A stretch of DNA of 64,000 bases, taken from positions 1,550,001 to 1,614,000 of the forward strand of contig NZ_CP027236.1 of the NCBI RefSeq assembly GCF_002999235.1, given 5' to 3'. Source of the DNA: Actinomyces sp. oral taxon 897 (GTDB lineage: Bacteria > Actinomycetota > Actinomycetes > Actinomycetales > Actinomycetaceae). Below the pieces are notes generated by a model that did no database searches, was not told where the DNA came from, and saw only the letters and a list, made by a program, of their open reading frames with translations. Shown here piece after piece: positions 50,188-58,094 of the stretch (within the stretch, counting starts at the first letter, position 1; each line of letters starts with the position of its first letter). A program made the translations under genes and the position numbers.

Positions 50188-50571
50188 GTGACGCGCGCAA
50201 TCGGGACCGACGTGGTGGAGGTGGCCCGCCTGCGGGGCTACCTGGCCCGGGTGGGCCGCCTGGGTGAGCGCCTCTTCACCCCCGCCGAGCGACAGGCCTG
50301 CGCGGGCAGGACGGAGTCCCTGGCAGCGCGCCTGGCCGCCAAGGAGGCGGTGCTCAAGGCCCTGGGAGCAGCCCTGGAGGCCTGTGGCGCACCGCCGCCG
50401 ACCGGGTGGCGTTACCGGGACGTCGAGGTGGTCGCCGGCCGGGGCAGCCCACCGCGCCTGCGGCTGCACGGGCCGCTGCAGGAGGCCGCCCGTGACGCGG
50501 GGGTCCGCACCTGGCACCTCTCCCTGGCGCACGACGCCGGTATAGCCCTGGCCTTTGTCGTGGCCGAGTAA
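50188..50571 (+). CDS. acpS: Holo-[acyl-carrier-protein] synthase
   Basis: 127 residues from a GTG. IGTDVVEVARLRGYLARVG (metal Asp), RLFTPAERQACAG, then LAARLAAKEAVLKALGAAL (the Glu metal ligand and catalytic Lys) and WHLSLAHDAGIALAFVVAE at the end are the AcpS fold. It moves 4'-phosphopantetheine from CoA to acyl carrier protein. It sits between glmS and nnrD, the standard actinobacterial order, but on the strand opposite both; coaA for CoA synthesis is 2.2 kb away. Confidence 0.95.
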   Translation: MTRAIGTDVVEVARLRGYLARVGRLGERLFTPAERQACAGRTESLAARLAAKEAVLKALGAALEACGAPPPTGWRYRDVEVVAGRGSPPRLRLHGPLQEAARDAGVRTWHLSLAHDAGIALAFVVAE

Positions 50572-50666
50572 GCCGAGCAGGCCGAGCAGGTGCCGATGCC
50601 GTCGACCCCGCTGGCGTGCCCTCGCCCCCGGGCTCCACCCCGCCCTTAGAGCAGGGACGGCCGGGC

Positions 50667-52643
50667 CTACTCCACGGTGACGGACTTGGCCAGGTTACGC
50701 GGCTGGTCGATGTCCAGGCCCTTGGCCCGCGCCAGGGCGGCGGCGAAGACCTGCAGGGGGACCACGTCCACCAGGGGGCGCATGAGGGTCGGGGTGTCCG
50801 GCACCCGGATAATGGTGTCGGCGACGGCCTCCACGGCGTGGTCGCCCTCCTCGGCGATGACAATGGCCCGGGCCCCCCGGGCGCGGACCTCCTGGATGTT
50901 GGAGAGCACCTTGCCGTGGAGCTCGGGGCGGCGCGGGGTGGGCACGATAATGAACACCGGCAGCCCGTCCTCCACCAGGGCGATGGGCCCGTGCTTGAGC
51001 TCCCCGGCGGCGAAGCCCTCGGCGTGGACGTAGGCGAGCTCCTTGAGCTTGAGCGCCCCCTCCAGGGCCACCGGGAAGCCCACGTGGCGGCCCAGGAACA
51101 GGAAGGAGGCCTGGTCGCACAGGGCCGCCCCCAGGGCCTTGACCTCCTCCTCCTGGGTGTCCAGGAGCCGCTGGATCCGCTCGGGCATCCGCCCCAGGTT
51201 CTCCAGGTAGTCGGCGACCTCGTCGGGGAACTTGTTGCCGCGCAGCCGGGCCAGGTAGAGCCCCAGCAGGTAGCAGGCGGTGATCTGGGCCAGGAAGGCC
51301 TTGGTGGAGGCCACCGCCACCTCGGGCCCGGCGTGGGTGTAGAGCACGGCGTCGGCCTCGCGGGCGATGGTGGAGCCGTAGGTGTTGACGATGGCCAGGA
51401 CCTTGGAGCCCTGCTCGCGGGCGTGGCGCACGGCCTGGATGGTGTCCATGGTCTCCCCGGACTGGGAGATGGCCACGGTCAGGGTCTTCTCGCTGACCAC
51501 GGGGTCGCGGTAGCGGAACTCGTGGGCCAGCTCGATCTCGACGGGGATGCGGCACCAGTGCTCGATGGCGTACTTGGCCACGTGCCCGGCGTAGGCGGCG
51601 GTCCCGCAGGCCACCACGATGATCTTGTCCACGGATCGCAGCACGGAGGGCTCAATGCGCATCTCGTCGAGCTCCAGCTCGCCTCCCGCGCCCGCCCGCC
51701 CGCGCAGGGTGTCGGCCACGGCGGTGGGCTGCTCGTGGATTTCCTTGTCCATAAAGGTCTCGTAGCCGCCCTTGACGGCCGCCGAGGCGTCCCAGGCCAC
51801 CTCCCAGGTGGTGGGTTCGACGAGGTTGCCGGCCTGGTCCCACACGCGGACCTCGTCGGCGGTCAGCAGCGCGACCTGGTCGTCGTCCACCTCGGCGGCC
51901 CGGGAGGTGAAGGCCACGAAGGCGGCGACGTCGGAGCCCAGGAAGTTCTCCCCCTCGCCCAGGCCGATGACCAGGGGGCTGGAGCGGCGGGCGGCCACGA
52001 TGGTGCCGGGGGCGTCGGGGGTCAGGACCAGGAGGGCGAAGGTGCCCTCCAGGCGGGCGGCGACGGCGCGCACGGACTCCACCAGGAGCATTGCGGCCCG
52101 GTGGCCGGTGGCGACGGGGGCCGGGGCATCGGGACCGGCCGCGGAGGGGGCAGGGGCACCGTCCGCGGAGGGGACCGGGCCCAGGAGCCCGGCGGCGGCC
52201 AGGCGGGCGGTGTAGTCCAGGTCCAGGAGGTGGGCGACGACCTCGGTGTCGGTGTCGGACAGCAGCACCCGGCCCGCGGCCTCGACCTCGGTGCGCAGGG
52301 TGCGGAAGTTCTCGATAATGCCGTTGTGGACCACTGCCAGCCGCCCGGCGCGGTGGGGGTGGGCGTTGACGGCGGTAGGGCCGCCGTGGGTGGCCCAGCG
52401 GGTGTGCCCGATGCCGGCCGTGGCGGGGGCGGGCGGGTCGGCGTCCAGGGCGGCGCGCAGGCCCGCGAGCTTGCCGGCGACCTTGACCAGGGTGACCCCC
52501 TCGACCGGGTCGGTACCGGTGAGCAGCGCGACCCCGGCCGAGTCGTAGCCGCGGTACTCCAGGCGCCCCAGTCCGTCCATGAGGACGGTCAGGCTCCGGT
52601 TCGAGGGATCCAGGGGACCCACGTGTCCAACAATTCCACACAT
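50667..52643 (-). CDS. glmS: Glutamine--fructose-6-phosphate aminotransferase
   Basis: 658 residues. MCGIVGHVG puts the glutaminase nucleophile at Cys2. RLEYRGYDSAGVALL, GIGHTRWATHGGPTAVNAHP and VVHNGIIENFRTLR complete that domain. A 25-residue Pro/Ala insert (from GPVPSADGAPAP) lies in it. Two SIS domains follow (VACGTAAYAGHVAKYAIEHW, ISQSGETMDTIQAVRHAREQ, FLFLGRHVGFPVALEGALKL), and the end DQPRNLAKSVTVE is invariant in the family. It makes glucosamine-6-phosphate; GlmM, encoded in this window, uses the product for cell wall precursors. Confidence 0.97.
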   Translation of the reverse strand: MCGIVGHVGPLDPSNRSLTVLMDGLGRLEYRGYDSAGVALLTGTDPVEGVTLVKVAGKLAGLRAALDADPPAPATAGIGHTRWATHGGPTAVNAHPHRAGRLAVVHNGIIENFRTLRTEVEAAGRVLLSDTDTEVVAHLLDLDYTARLAAAGLLGPVPSADGAPAPSAAGPDAPAPVATGHRAAMLLVESVRAVAARLEGTFALLVLTPDAPGTIVAARRSSPLVIGLGEGENFLGSDVAAFVAFTSRAAEVDDDQVALLTADEVRVWDQAGNLVEPTTWEVAWDASAAVKGGYETFMDKEIHEQPTAVADTLRGRAGAGGELELDEMRIEPSVLRSVDKIIVVACGTAAYAGHVAKYAIEHWCRIPVEIELAHEFRYRDPVVSEKTLTVAISQSGETMDTIQAVRHAREQGSKVLAIVNTYGSTIAREADAVLYTHAGPEVAVASTKAFLAQITACYLLGLYLARLRGNKFPDEVADYLENLGRMPERIQRLLDTQEEEVKALGAALCDQASFLFLGRHVGFPVALEGALKLKELAYVHAEGFAAGELKHGPIALVEDGLPVFIIVPTPRRPELHGKVLSNIQEVRARGARAIVIAEEGDHAVEAVADTIIRVPDTPTLMRPLVDVVPLQVFAAALARAKGLDIDQPRNLAKSVTVE

Positions 52644-52765
52644 GGTCCCGATGGAAGCACGCCGCCAGGGCCCGCACAACCGGTCGCACCGGTGGTTCGT
52701 GTGATTCCCGTCGGCACCCTGACACCTGGTGCGAGATCGACCTGACAATGCGTCACACTTGACCA

Positions 52766-53866
52766 GTGAGCATCCCGTCCCCGGTCCCGGCATCGCCCAC
52801 CTCCCTGGTGCCCGACGCCGACGCCCGCCCGGCCGCGCCCGGCCAGATCGGCACCCTGGGTGCGCCCGGCGTCGGCAGCGCCTCACCCGGCCAGCCCGGT
52901 ACCGCGCCCGAGGTCAGCGCCTCACCCTACCTGGAGCTGGGGCGTGAGCAGTGGTCCGCCCTGGCCTCCACCACGCCCCTGCCCCTGACGCAGGCGGACG
53001 TGGAGAAGCTGCGCGGCCTGGGCGACCCCATTGACCTGGCGGAGGTGGACGCCGTCTACCGGCCCCTGTCCGCGCTGCTGGAGAACTACATCTCCGCCAC
53101 CCGCGAGCGCGCCCGGCGCACCGCCGACTTCCTGGGGGTCAGCGAACCCGCCACCCCCTTCGTGGTGGCGGTGGCGGGCAGCGTGGCGGTGGGCAAGTCC
53201 ACCACCGCCCGCCTCCTGGCCCACCTGCTGGCGCGCTTCCCGACCACGCCGCGGGTGGACCTGGTGACCACCGACGGCTTCCTGCTGCCCAACGCGGTCC
53301 TGGAGCGGCGGGGCCTGACGGGGCGCAAGGGCTTCCCCGAGTCCTACGACCGGCGGGCGCTGCTGGAGTTCGTGGCGGCGGTGAAGTCGGGGGCGCCCCG
53401 GGTGGAGGCGCCGGTGTACTCCCACACCACCTACGACGTGGTCCCCGGGGCGCGTACGGTGGTGGAGCGCCCTGACGTGCTGGTCCTGGAGGGGCTCAAC
53501 GTCCTCCAGCCGGCCCCGCGCCTGCGCCCCTCCGGGCCGTGGGGTCCCGCGCCCAGCAGCCTGGCGGTGTCGGACTTCATTGACTTCTCCATCTACGTGG
53601 ACGCCCGCAGCCGGGACATTGAGCGCTGGTACCTGGAGCGGTTCCTGACCCTGAAGCACACGGCCTTCACCCGCCCCGACTCCTACTTCCGGCGCTTCGC
53701 CCAGATCCCCGACGACATCGCGGTGGACGCCGCCCGGGGGATCTGGGAGAGCGTCAACCTGGCCAACCTGCGGGAGAACATCGCCCCGACGCGGGAGCGC
53801 GCCACCCTGGTCCTGGTCAAGGACAGCACGCACCACATGAGCCGGGTCCTGCTGCGCAAGGCGTGA
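52766..53866 (+). CDS. coaA: Type I pantothenate kinase
   Basis: 366 residues from a GTG. About 55 disordered residues precede the kinase: SPYLELGREQWSALASTTPL, then Walker A AVAGSVAVGKSTTARLLAHL, VDLVTTDGFLLPNAVLERRG, KGFPESYDRRALLEFVAAVK and YSHTTYDVVPG. LVLEGLNVLQ and FSIYVDA lead to the C-terminal ESVNLANLRENIAPTRERAT. It phosphorylates pantothenate, the first step of CoA synthesis. It is divergent from glmS. Beyond its stop lie array A5 and a decayed copy of its own 3' end. Confidence 0.96.
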   Translation: MSIPSPVPASPTSLVPDADARPAAPGQIGTLGAPGVGSASPGQPGTAPEVSASPYLELGREQWSALASTTPLPLTQADVEKLRGLGDPIDLAEVDAVYRPLSALLENYISATRERARRTADFLGVSEPATPFVVAVAGSVAVGKSTTARLLAHLLARFPTTPRVDLVTTDGFLLPNAVLERRGLTGRKGFPESYDRRALLEFVAAVKSGAPRVEAPVYSHTTYDVVPGARTVVERPDVLVLEGLNVLQPAPRLRPSGPWGPAPSSLAVSDFIDFSIYVDARSRDIERWYLERFLTLKHTAFTRPDSYFRRFAQIPDDIAVDAARGIWESVNLANLRENIAPTRERATLVLVKDSTHHMSRVLLRKA

Positions 53867-53893
53867 GGCGCCCCCGCCCAGGCCCACCATCGC

Positions 53894-53967
53894 GAGAACG
53901 GTACTTATTCGCCGCGAGAACGGTACTTATTGCTCGTGAGAACGGTACTTGTTTGCCGTGAGAACGG
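53894..53967 (+). repeat. 22-bp tandem array A5 (3 units plus closing half-unit)
   Basis: GAGAACGGTACTT at 53894, 53916 and 53938, then GAGAACGG at 53960. Variable parts: attcgccgc, attgctcgt, gtttgccgt. It starts 27 bp after the coaA stop and reads in the same direction. It separates coaA from a decayed copy of the coaA 3' end. Confidence 0.95.
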
Positions 53968-53984
53968 AGGACGTCCACGCCTCT

Positions 53985-54140
53985 GCAAGAACTCGTGCAA
54001 CCCGTGGGAGAGCACCGCCCGACGCGGGGGCACTCCACGCTGCCCTGCCCGCGGCCCAGGCACCGCCGCGACGCGGGAGTGCACCACTCCGGTCCGGGTC
54101 AAGGACAGCACGCACCAGCCCTGCTGCGCAAGGCATGAGG
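53985..54140 (+). pseudogene. Decayed copy of the coaA 3' end
   Basis: From 54069, CGACGCGGGAGTGCACCACT, then GGTCAAGGACAGCACGCACC and CTGCTGCGCAAGGCATGAGG, matches coaA 53787-53870 with several substitutions and a gap of about 10 bases. GAGAGCACCGCCCGACGCGG at 54006 looks like a second, shorter copy of the same segment. Stop codons and the gap remove any coding capacity. It shows that this 3' end was duplicated, with array A5 now between the two copies. Confidence 0.75.
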
Positions 54141-54269
54141 TAGAGCGACGGCGCCCCAGAGGCTCGCCCCCGAGGCGGAGCTCCGGGTCCTTACCCCGGA
54201 TCCTCACCCCGGGAGCGAGTCACCACGCAGCCGCACGTCCTGGACGCGGCTGTACCGGCACCTGGGCGC

Positions 54270-54554
54270 TCACGACCCTGACCGACGGCTCCGGGGCCTC
54301 TTCAGGATCTTGCTGTTCAGCAACCTGTCTCCCAGCCGCCAGCAGTACCACGCGACCGGCCCGACCCCCACCAGAATGATAATGACAGCGGTCCAGACGA
54401 CCTTCCCGGCAGTTGGCATAGTGTTGTTCTGGCGCCACACCTGGACCAGCGCGACCACGGTCAGCACCAGGACAATGACCAGCACAATGACGTGCTGGGG
54501 GCTGTACACGATCGTCGTGGGTTCCTGCATCATCTTGTCCTTACCCAACAACAC
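54270..54554 (-). CDS. Small two-helix membrane protein with a PLDc_N-like domain
   Basis: 94 residues. Helix one is HVIVLVIVLVLTVVALVQVW and helix two VVWTAVIIILVGVGPVAWYC. The spacing and GKVVWTAVIIILVGVGPVAW followed by RLGDRLL match the PLDc_N (phospholipase D N-terminal) family of short membrane proteins, whose role is unknown. Basic residues (KRPRSRRSGS) end it. The start may be the ATG at 54554 or the MMQEP start eight codons later. The gene and its upstream region are clearly less GC-rich than their neighbours. Confidence 0.72.
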   Translation of the reverse strand: MLLGKDKMMQEPTTIVYSPQHVIVLVIVLVLTVVALVQVWRQNNTMPTAGKVVWTAVIIILVGVGPVAWYCWRLGDRLLNSKILKRPRSRRSGS

Positions 54555-54899
54555 GTTATGACAATATTAATGGTAGCACTCCACCCTCGTCATCGTCACC
54601 CATTGACGGGGGCGGCTGGCGGACCTCAATGCCCTCGTTTTTCTAACGACTTTGTCACGACACCCCCGAAAAGCCTCTGACCTGCAGCTTCCCGGAGGCG
54701 AATAACGTTACACAACGTCAGCAAAACCTGGTTCGGGCCTCTTGCCTCAAGAACAGGCAGGTCAGGACAATCTCGCTATAAACGAACACGTTTATTGCCT
54801 GGTCTGGGACCGGGTTCAGCGCCGCCGTCCTGACAGCCCCACCGGTTTACTTCTTAGACTCTTCAAATTGATAGGGCCCAATTGGCATCCTCTACCCGC
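54555..54899. other. Low-GC non-coding region
   Basis: 345 bp with AT-rich patches unusual in this window (GACAATATTAATGGTAGC at 54562, CAATCTCGCTATAAACG at 54768). The first patch probably carries the promoter of the small membrane protein. A perfect dyad lies at 54778. No coding frame with family support. Confidence 0.55.
54778..54795. promoter_or_regulatory. Perfect 7-bp dyad
   Basis: ATAAACG-AACA-CGTTTAT. It sits in the low-GC region about 100 bp beyond the 3' end of the 54900-55586 gene. Candidate protein-binding site; partner unknown. Confidence 0.45.
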
Positions 54900-55586
54900 T
54901 CACAGAACGCGGGTGGGGACCCTGACCACCTGCCGGGGCGGGAGGCGCCGGAGGGCATTGCAGCCGGAGACCGAGATACCGACGCCGTCGTCGGCGAACC
55001 GGTACTCCGTGGTCACACCGCCCCACTCCCTGCGGTCCACGGGCCTGTGGGCCATCCAGAGCAGCCAGTCGCGGGCGCGGGCGACCTGCTCCTCAAGGGA
55101 CCCCTGGAACCTCTGACTAGGGCAGCACCTGTCATCAGGCTGCAGGTACATGCACTGGCAGTGCATGGAGCCCACGACGGTCTGTTCCCCGTCGTAGAAG
55201 GCGCCCACGGTGAGCAGCACGTAACGGTCCGCCACCAGGTCGTACCAGGCCATGCAGCGCCCCTGGGGCTCGGCCTCCTCCATACCCTGGTACCAGTCGG
55301 GCGCCAGCAGCATGGGGCGCAGCTCCTCAGGCATAGTACGGCGCATGAGCGCGACCCACCTGGCCTCGGCGGCCGTCAGCTCCGGGGCCGGGGTATCCGA
55401 GACCGGGGCCTCCGGGGCCTGGTCCGCCGCGGTCTGCCCGTCCGGGGCCATAGCACCCGGGGCCTCCGCGGTCTGCCCGTCCGGGGCCAGGGCACCCCGG
55501 GCCTCCAGGGCCGGGGTATCCGGAACCGCAGCATCTGGGGCCGGGACGCCAGCCATATCCTCTTTTGAGGGCTCCTTGGTGCTCAC
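54900..55586 (-). CDS. Conserved-looking orphan protein with an acidic N-terminal repeat
   Basis: 228 residues from a GTG. Residues 1-70 are Pro/Ala/Asp-rich with a repeated APDGQTA motif. Residues 71-228 look globular: LTAAEARWVALMRRTMPEEL, DWYQGMEEAEPQGRCMAWYD, LVADRYVLLTVGAFYDGEQT and a cysteine cluster (MHCQCMYLQPDDRCCPS). RDWLLWMAHRPVDRREWGGV ends the core. No signal peptide or membrane helix is seen. No family recognised; the cysteines could bind metal. Stands alone between the low-GC region and an ABC operon. Confidence 0.7.
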   Translation of the reverse strand: MSTKEPSKEDMAGVPAPDAAVPDTPALEARGALAPDGQTAEAPGAMAPDGQTAADQAPEAPVSDTPAPELTAAEARWVALMRRTMPEELRPMLLAPDWYQGMEEAEPQGRCMAWYDLVADRYVLLTVGAFYDGEQTVVGSMHCQCMYLQPDDRCCPSQRFQGSLEEQVARARDWLLWMAHRPVDRREWGGVTTEYRFADDGVGISVSGCNALRRLPPRQVVRVPTRVL

Positions 55587-55773
55587 AGTCCCAGCCTAGA
55601 CGGGGAACGTCCTTACCGGCAGGCCCGCCGGGACCGCGCCCGGTCCAACGCCCCACCCGGCGCCGGGCACCGTGGCTGGAGCACCAGCCCAAAAGTCCCG
55701 ACCACCCGGCAGCGCCCATGCGTGAAAGCTGCTTGAAGGTGCTGTGAAACCGCGCGGGTCTACCGTGACGCAC

Positions 55774-56907
55774 ATGAAGTCATCAGCACCTTCACGGCCC
55801 TCCGAGTCCTCCGCGCAGCCACCCGCGATTGAGACCAGGGGCCTGACCCGCACCTTCGGCAGCTTCACCGCCGTCGACTCCCTGGACCTGACGGTCCGCA
55901 CCGGCATCGTCTACGGCCTGCTGGGCCCCAACGGCGCCGGCAAGTCCACCACGCTGCGTATGATCACCACCCTGCTGGCGCCCACCCGCGGCACCGCCCG
56001 GGTCCTGGGGCACGACGTCGTGGCCGAGCGCCACGCCGTACGCAGCCTCATCGGGGTGACGGGCCAGTACGCGAGCGTCGACGAGATGCTCACCGGGGTC
56101 GAGAACCTCCGCCTCTTCGGCCGGCTGCTGGGCCTGAGCCGGCGCCAGGCCCGCGAGCGGGCCGACGAGCTCCTGGCCTCCTTCAGCCTGACGCAGGCCG
56201 GCGGGAAGCGGGTGAGCGGCTACTCCGGTGGCATGCGGCGTCGGCTGGACCTGGCCGTCTCGCTCATCGCCACGCCCCCGCTGGTCTTCCTCGACGAGCC
56301 CACCACCGGGCTGGACCCGCGCACCCGCGAGCAGATGTGGGACGTCATCCGCTCCCTGGTGGACGGCGGCTCCACGATCCTGCTGACTACGCAGTACCTG
56401 GAGGAGGCCGACCGCCTGGCCCACCAGATCGGCATTATCGACCACGGCCGCCTGGTGGCCGAGGGGACCCCCGACGAGCTCAAGGACCGGGTGGGCTCCA
56501 GCGCCCTCATCCTGACCCCGGCCACGCCCGGCGACCAGGCAGCCACCGCCACGATCATCGAGCGGGTGACCGGTCACGCGCCCGCCGTCGTCGACCAGGG
56601 CACCCACCTCCAGGCGCCCCTGAGCGAGGCGTCCGTAGCCACCGAGGTGCTCGTGGCCCTGCGCGACGCCGGTCTGCCACCCAGGACGGTCTCGGTGGAC
56701 CGCCCCAGCATGGACGCGGTCTTTATGGCCCTGACCGGTAAGCCTCAGGGTCACTCCGGGCGAGAGGACCCGGCCCGTGCGACAGCCCGCAAGGCGACGT
56801 CGGCGCCTGGCCCGGATGCAGCCGCAACCGCCCCGGCCAGCTCAATCAGCCCAGTCGCCTCCCACCGCCCCTCCGCCCGCCCCTCACAGAACCAGGAGCA
56901 GTCATGA
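55774..56907 (+). CDS. DrrA-like ABC transporter ATP-binding protein
   Basis: 378 residues. Walker A is [20 protein letters not shown], the Q-loop [14 protein letters not shown], the signature [18 protein letters not shown], Walker [21 protein letters not shown] and the H-loop-like [18 protein letters not shown], the last with Gln where His is usual, as in DrrA. A C-terminal subdomain and 50 disordered residues follow. DrrA/DrrB pairs export drugs or glycolipids. The ATG at 55774 is preferred over a GTG ten codons earlier. It overlaps the permease gene (ATGA). Confidence 0.93.
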   Translation: MKSSAPSRPSESSAQPPAIETRGLTRTFGSFTAVDSLDLTVRTGIVYGLLGPNGAGKSTTLRMITTLLAPTRGTARVLGHDVVAERHAVRSLIGVTGQYASVDEMLTGVENLRLFGRLLGLSRRQARERADELLASFSLTQAGGKRVSGYSGGMRRRLDLAVSLIATPPLVFLDEPTTGLDPRTREQMWDVIRSLVDGGSTILLTTQYLEEADRLAHQIGIIDHGRLVAEGTPDELKDRVGSSALILTPATPGDQAATATIIERVTGHAPAVVDQGTHLQAPLSEASVATEVLVALRDAGLPPRTVSVDRPSMDAVFMALTGKPQGHSGREDPARATARKATSAPGPDAAATAPASSISPVASHRPSARPSQNQEQS

Positions 56908-57737
56908 CCTCCACCGCCTCCAGCAGCACGACCGCAGCCGCAACCGTCTTCTCCCCCACCGCCTCCCGCTTCAGCGAGGCGCGCCTGATTCCGGACACCG
57001 TCTCCATGGCCTGGCGCTCGCTCATTACGATGGTGCGCAACCCGGGCGAGTTCTACGACATCCTCATCCAGCCCGTGCTCTTCACCGTCATGTTCGGTCA
57101 GCTCTTCGGCGGCGCCATCGCCGGGGACGTCAAGGCCTACCTGCCCACGATCGTCTCCGGCCTGGTGATCATCAACGCGCTCACCACCAGCCAGAGCGTG
57201 GGCGTGGACCTGCGCGAGGACATGGACAAGGGGGTCTTCGACCGCTTCCGCACCATGCCCATGTCGCGCATCGCCCCGGTTCTGGGCCCCATGGTGGCCG
57301 ACGTGCTGCGCTACCTCATCTGCACCTCGCTGACGATCGCCACCGGCGCGGTCATGGGCTACCGCCCGGTCAACGGCTGGTCGGGAGCCGCCGGCGCCGT
57401 CGTCCTGGCCGGCGGCTGCGCCTGGGCCATCGCCTGGGGGTTCCTGTTCCTGGGGACGCTCTTCTCCTCATCCCAGGCGGTCACCTCCTTCGCGGTGATC
57501 GTCCTGTTCCCCCTGACCTTCCTGTCCAACGCCATGGTGCCCACCTCGACGCTGCCGGGCTGGCTCAAGGCCTTCACCCGCAACAACCCGGTCTCGCACA
57601 TTGTGGGCGGCTGCCGCTACCTGCTGGACGGGACGGGCTCGGCGGCCGACGTGCGCTCGGCCATTATCGGCTCATTCCTGGTCCTGGCCGTCATGGCCCC
57701 GTGGACAATCGCCCGCTACCAGCGGCGCAACGCCTAA
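56904..57737 (+). CDS. DrrB-like ABC-2 permease
   Basis: 277 residues. RNPGEFYDILIQPVLFTVMF opens the membrane domain; LPTIVSGLVIINALTTSQSV, DLREDMDKGVFDRFRTMPMS (a cytoplasmic coupling segment typical of DrrB), YLICTSLTIATGAVMGYRPV, WAIAWGFLFLGTLFSSSQAV and FPLTFLSNAMVPTSTLPGWL follow. Six membrane helices. It forms the channel for the upstream ATPase. Array A6 starts 18 bp after its stop. The large SARP-type regulator gene converges on it and is the nearest candidate regulator. Confidence 0.93.
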   Translation: MTSTASSSTTAAATVFSPTASRFSEARLIPDTVSMAWRSLITMVRNPGEFYDILIQPVLFTVMFGQLFGGAIAGDVKAYLPTIVSGLVIINALTTSQSVGVDLREDMDKGVFDRFRTMPMSRIAPVLGPMVADVLRYLICTSLTIATGAVMGYRPVNGWSGAAGAVVLAGGCAWAIAWGFLFLGTLFSSSQAVTSFAVIVLFPLTFLSNAMVPTSTLPGWLKAFTRNNPVSHIVGGCRYLLDGTGSAADVRSAIIGSFLVLAVMAPWTIARYQRRNA

Positions 57738-57755
57738 TACCGCCCCATCCCCCGT

Positions 57756-57851
57756 GAGAACGGTACTTATTCGTCGCGAGAACGGTACTTATTCGTCGCG
57801 AGAACGGTACTTATTCGTCGCGAGAACGGTACTTGTTCGTCGTGAGAACGG
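57756..57851 (+). repeat. 22-bp tandem array A6 (4 units plus closing half-unit)
   Basis: GAGAACGGTACTT at 57756, 57778, 57800 and 57822, then GAGAACGG at 57844. Variable parts: attcgtcgc three times, then gttcgtcgt. The three identical units suggest recent expansion. It starts 18 bp after the permease stop, in the same direction. Confidence 0.95.
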
Positions 57852-58094
57852 GCGGCGGCCAGGCACCCGGACCCGGCCTCGACACAGCGGCGGGGCGTCC
57901 GGAGCCTGCCCGGCGGCCAGTGCGCCCAGGCGACGGGCGGCCCCGCGCGGGTCATCCTGCTCCAGGCGGCGCAGGGCCGAAGTCTCGGCGCAGCGGCCCC
58001 CGCGCGGGGTATCCACGAGCTACTGTTCTTCAAGCAGTACCGAGCAGTACCGCAAGAGGCCCCACCGCGCGGGGCATCTGCAATCCTGCCCCGC
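57852..58094. other. Spacer with possible gene remnant between convergent genes
   Basis: On the minus strand a frame reads ETSALRRLEQDDPRGAARRL and GALAAGQAP before degenerating, which looks like a decayed helical-repeat protein end. CCGCGCGGGGYAT occurs about three times (57950, 58005, 58070). It could be an old extension of the neighbouring TPR regulator. Confidence 0.35.

Larger units (their letters stand above)
53867..54269. other. Region after coaA: array, decayed gene copy and short palindromes
   Basis: Holds array A5 (53894-53967), the coaA remnant (53985-54140), then GC-rich sequence with CTCGC and GCGAG ends around 54150-54212. No intact gene. Confidence 0.6.

Noticed and set aside
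52590..52610. tRNA-like GGTTCGAGGGATCC
   Set aside because: It lies inside the glmS coding sequence and has no cloverleaf partners.
54660..54780. Riboswitch or c-di-AMP leader in the low-GC region
   Set aside because: No conserved riboswitch core could be recognised and no suitable gene is directly downstream.
57789..58016. Peptides with VPFSR and NKYRSR repeats seen in open frames across the arrays
   Set aside because: They come from translating the 22-bp repeats, which shift frame each unit; no start signals or homology.
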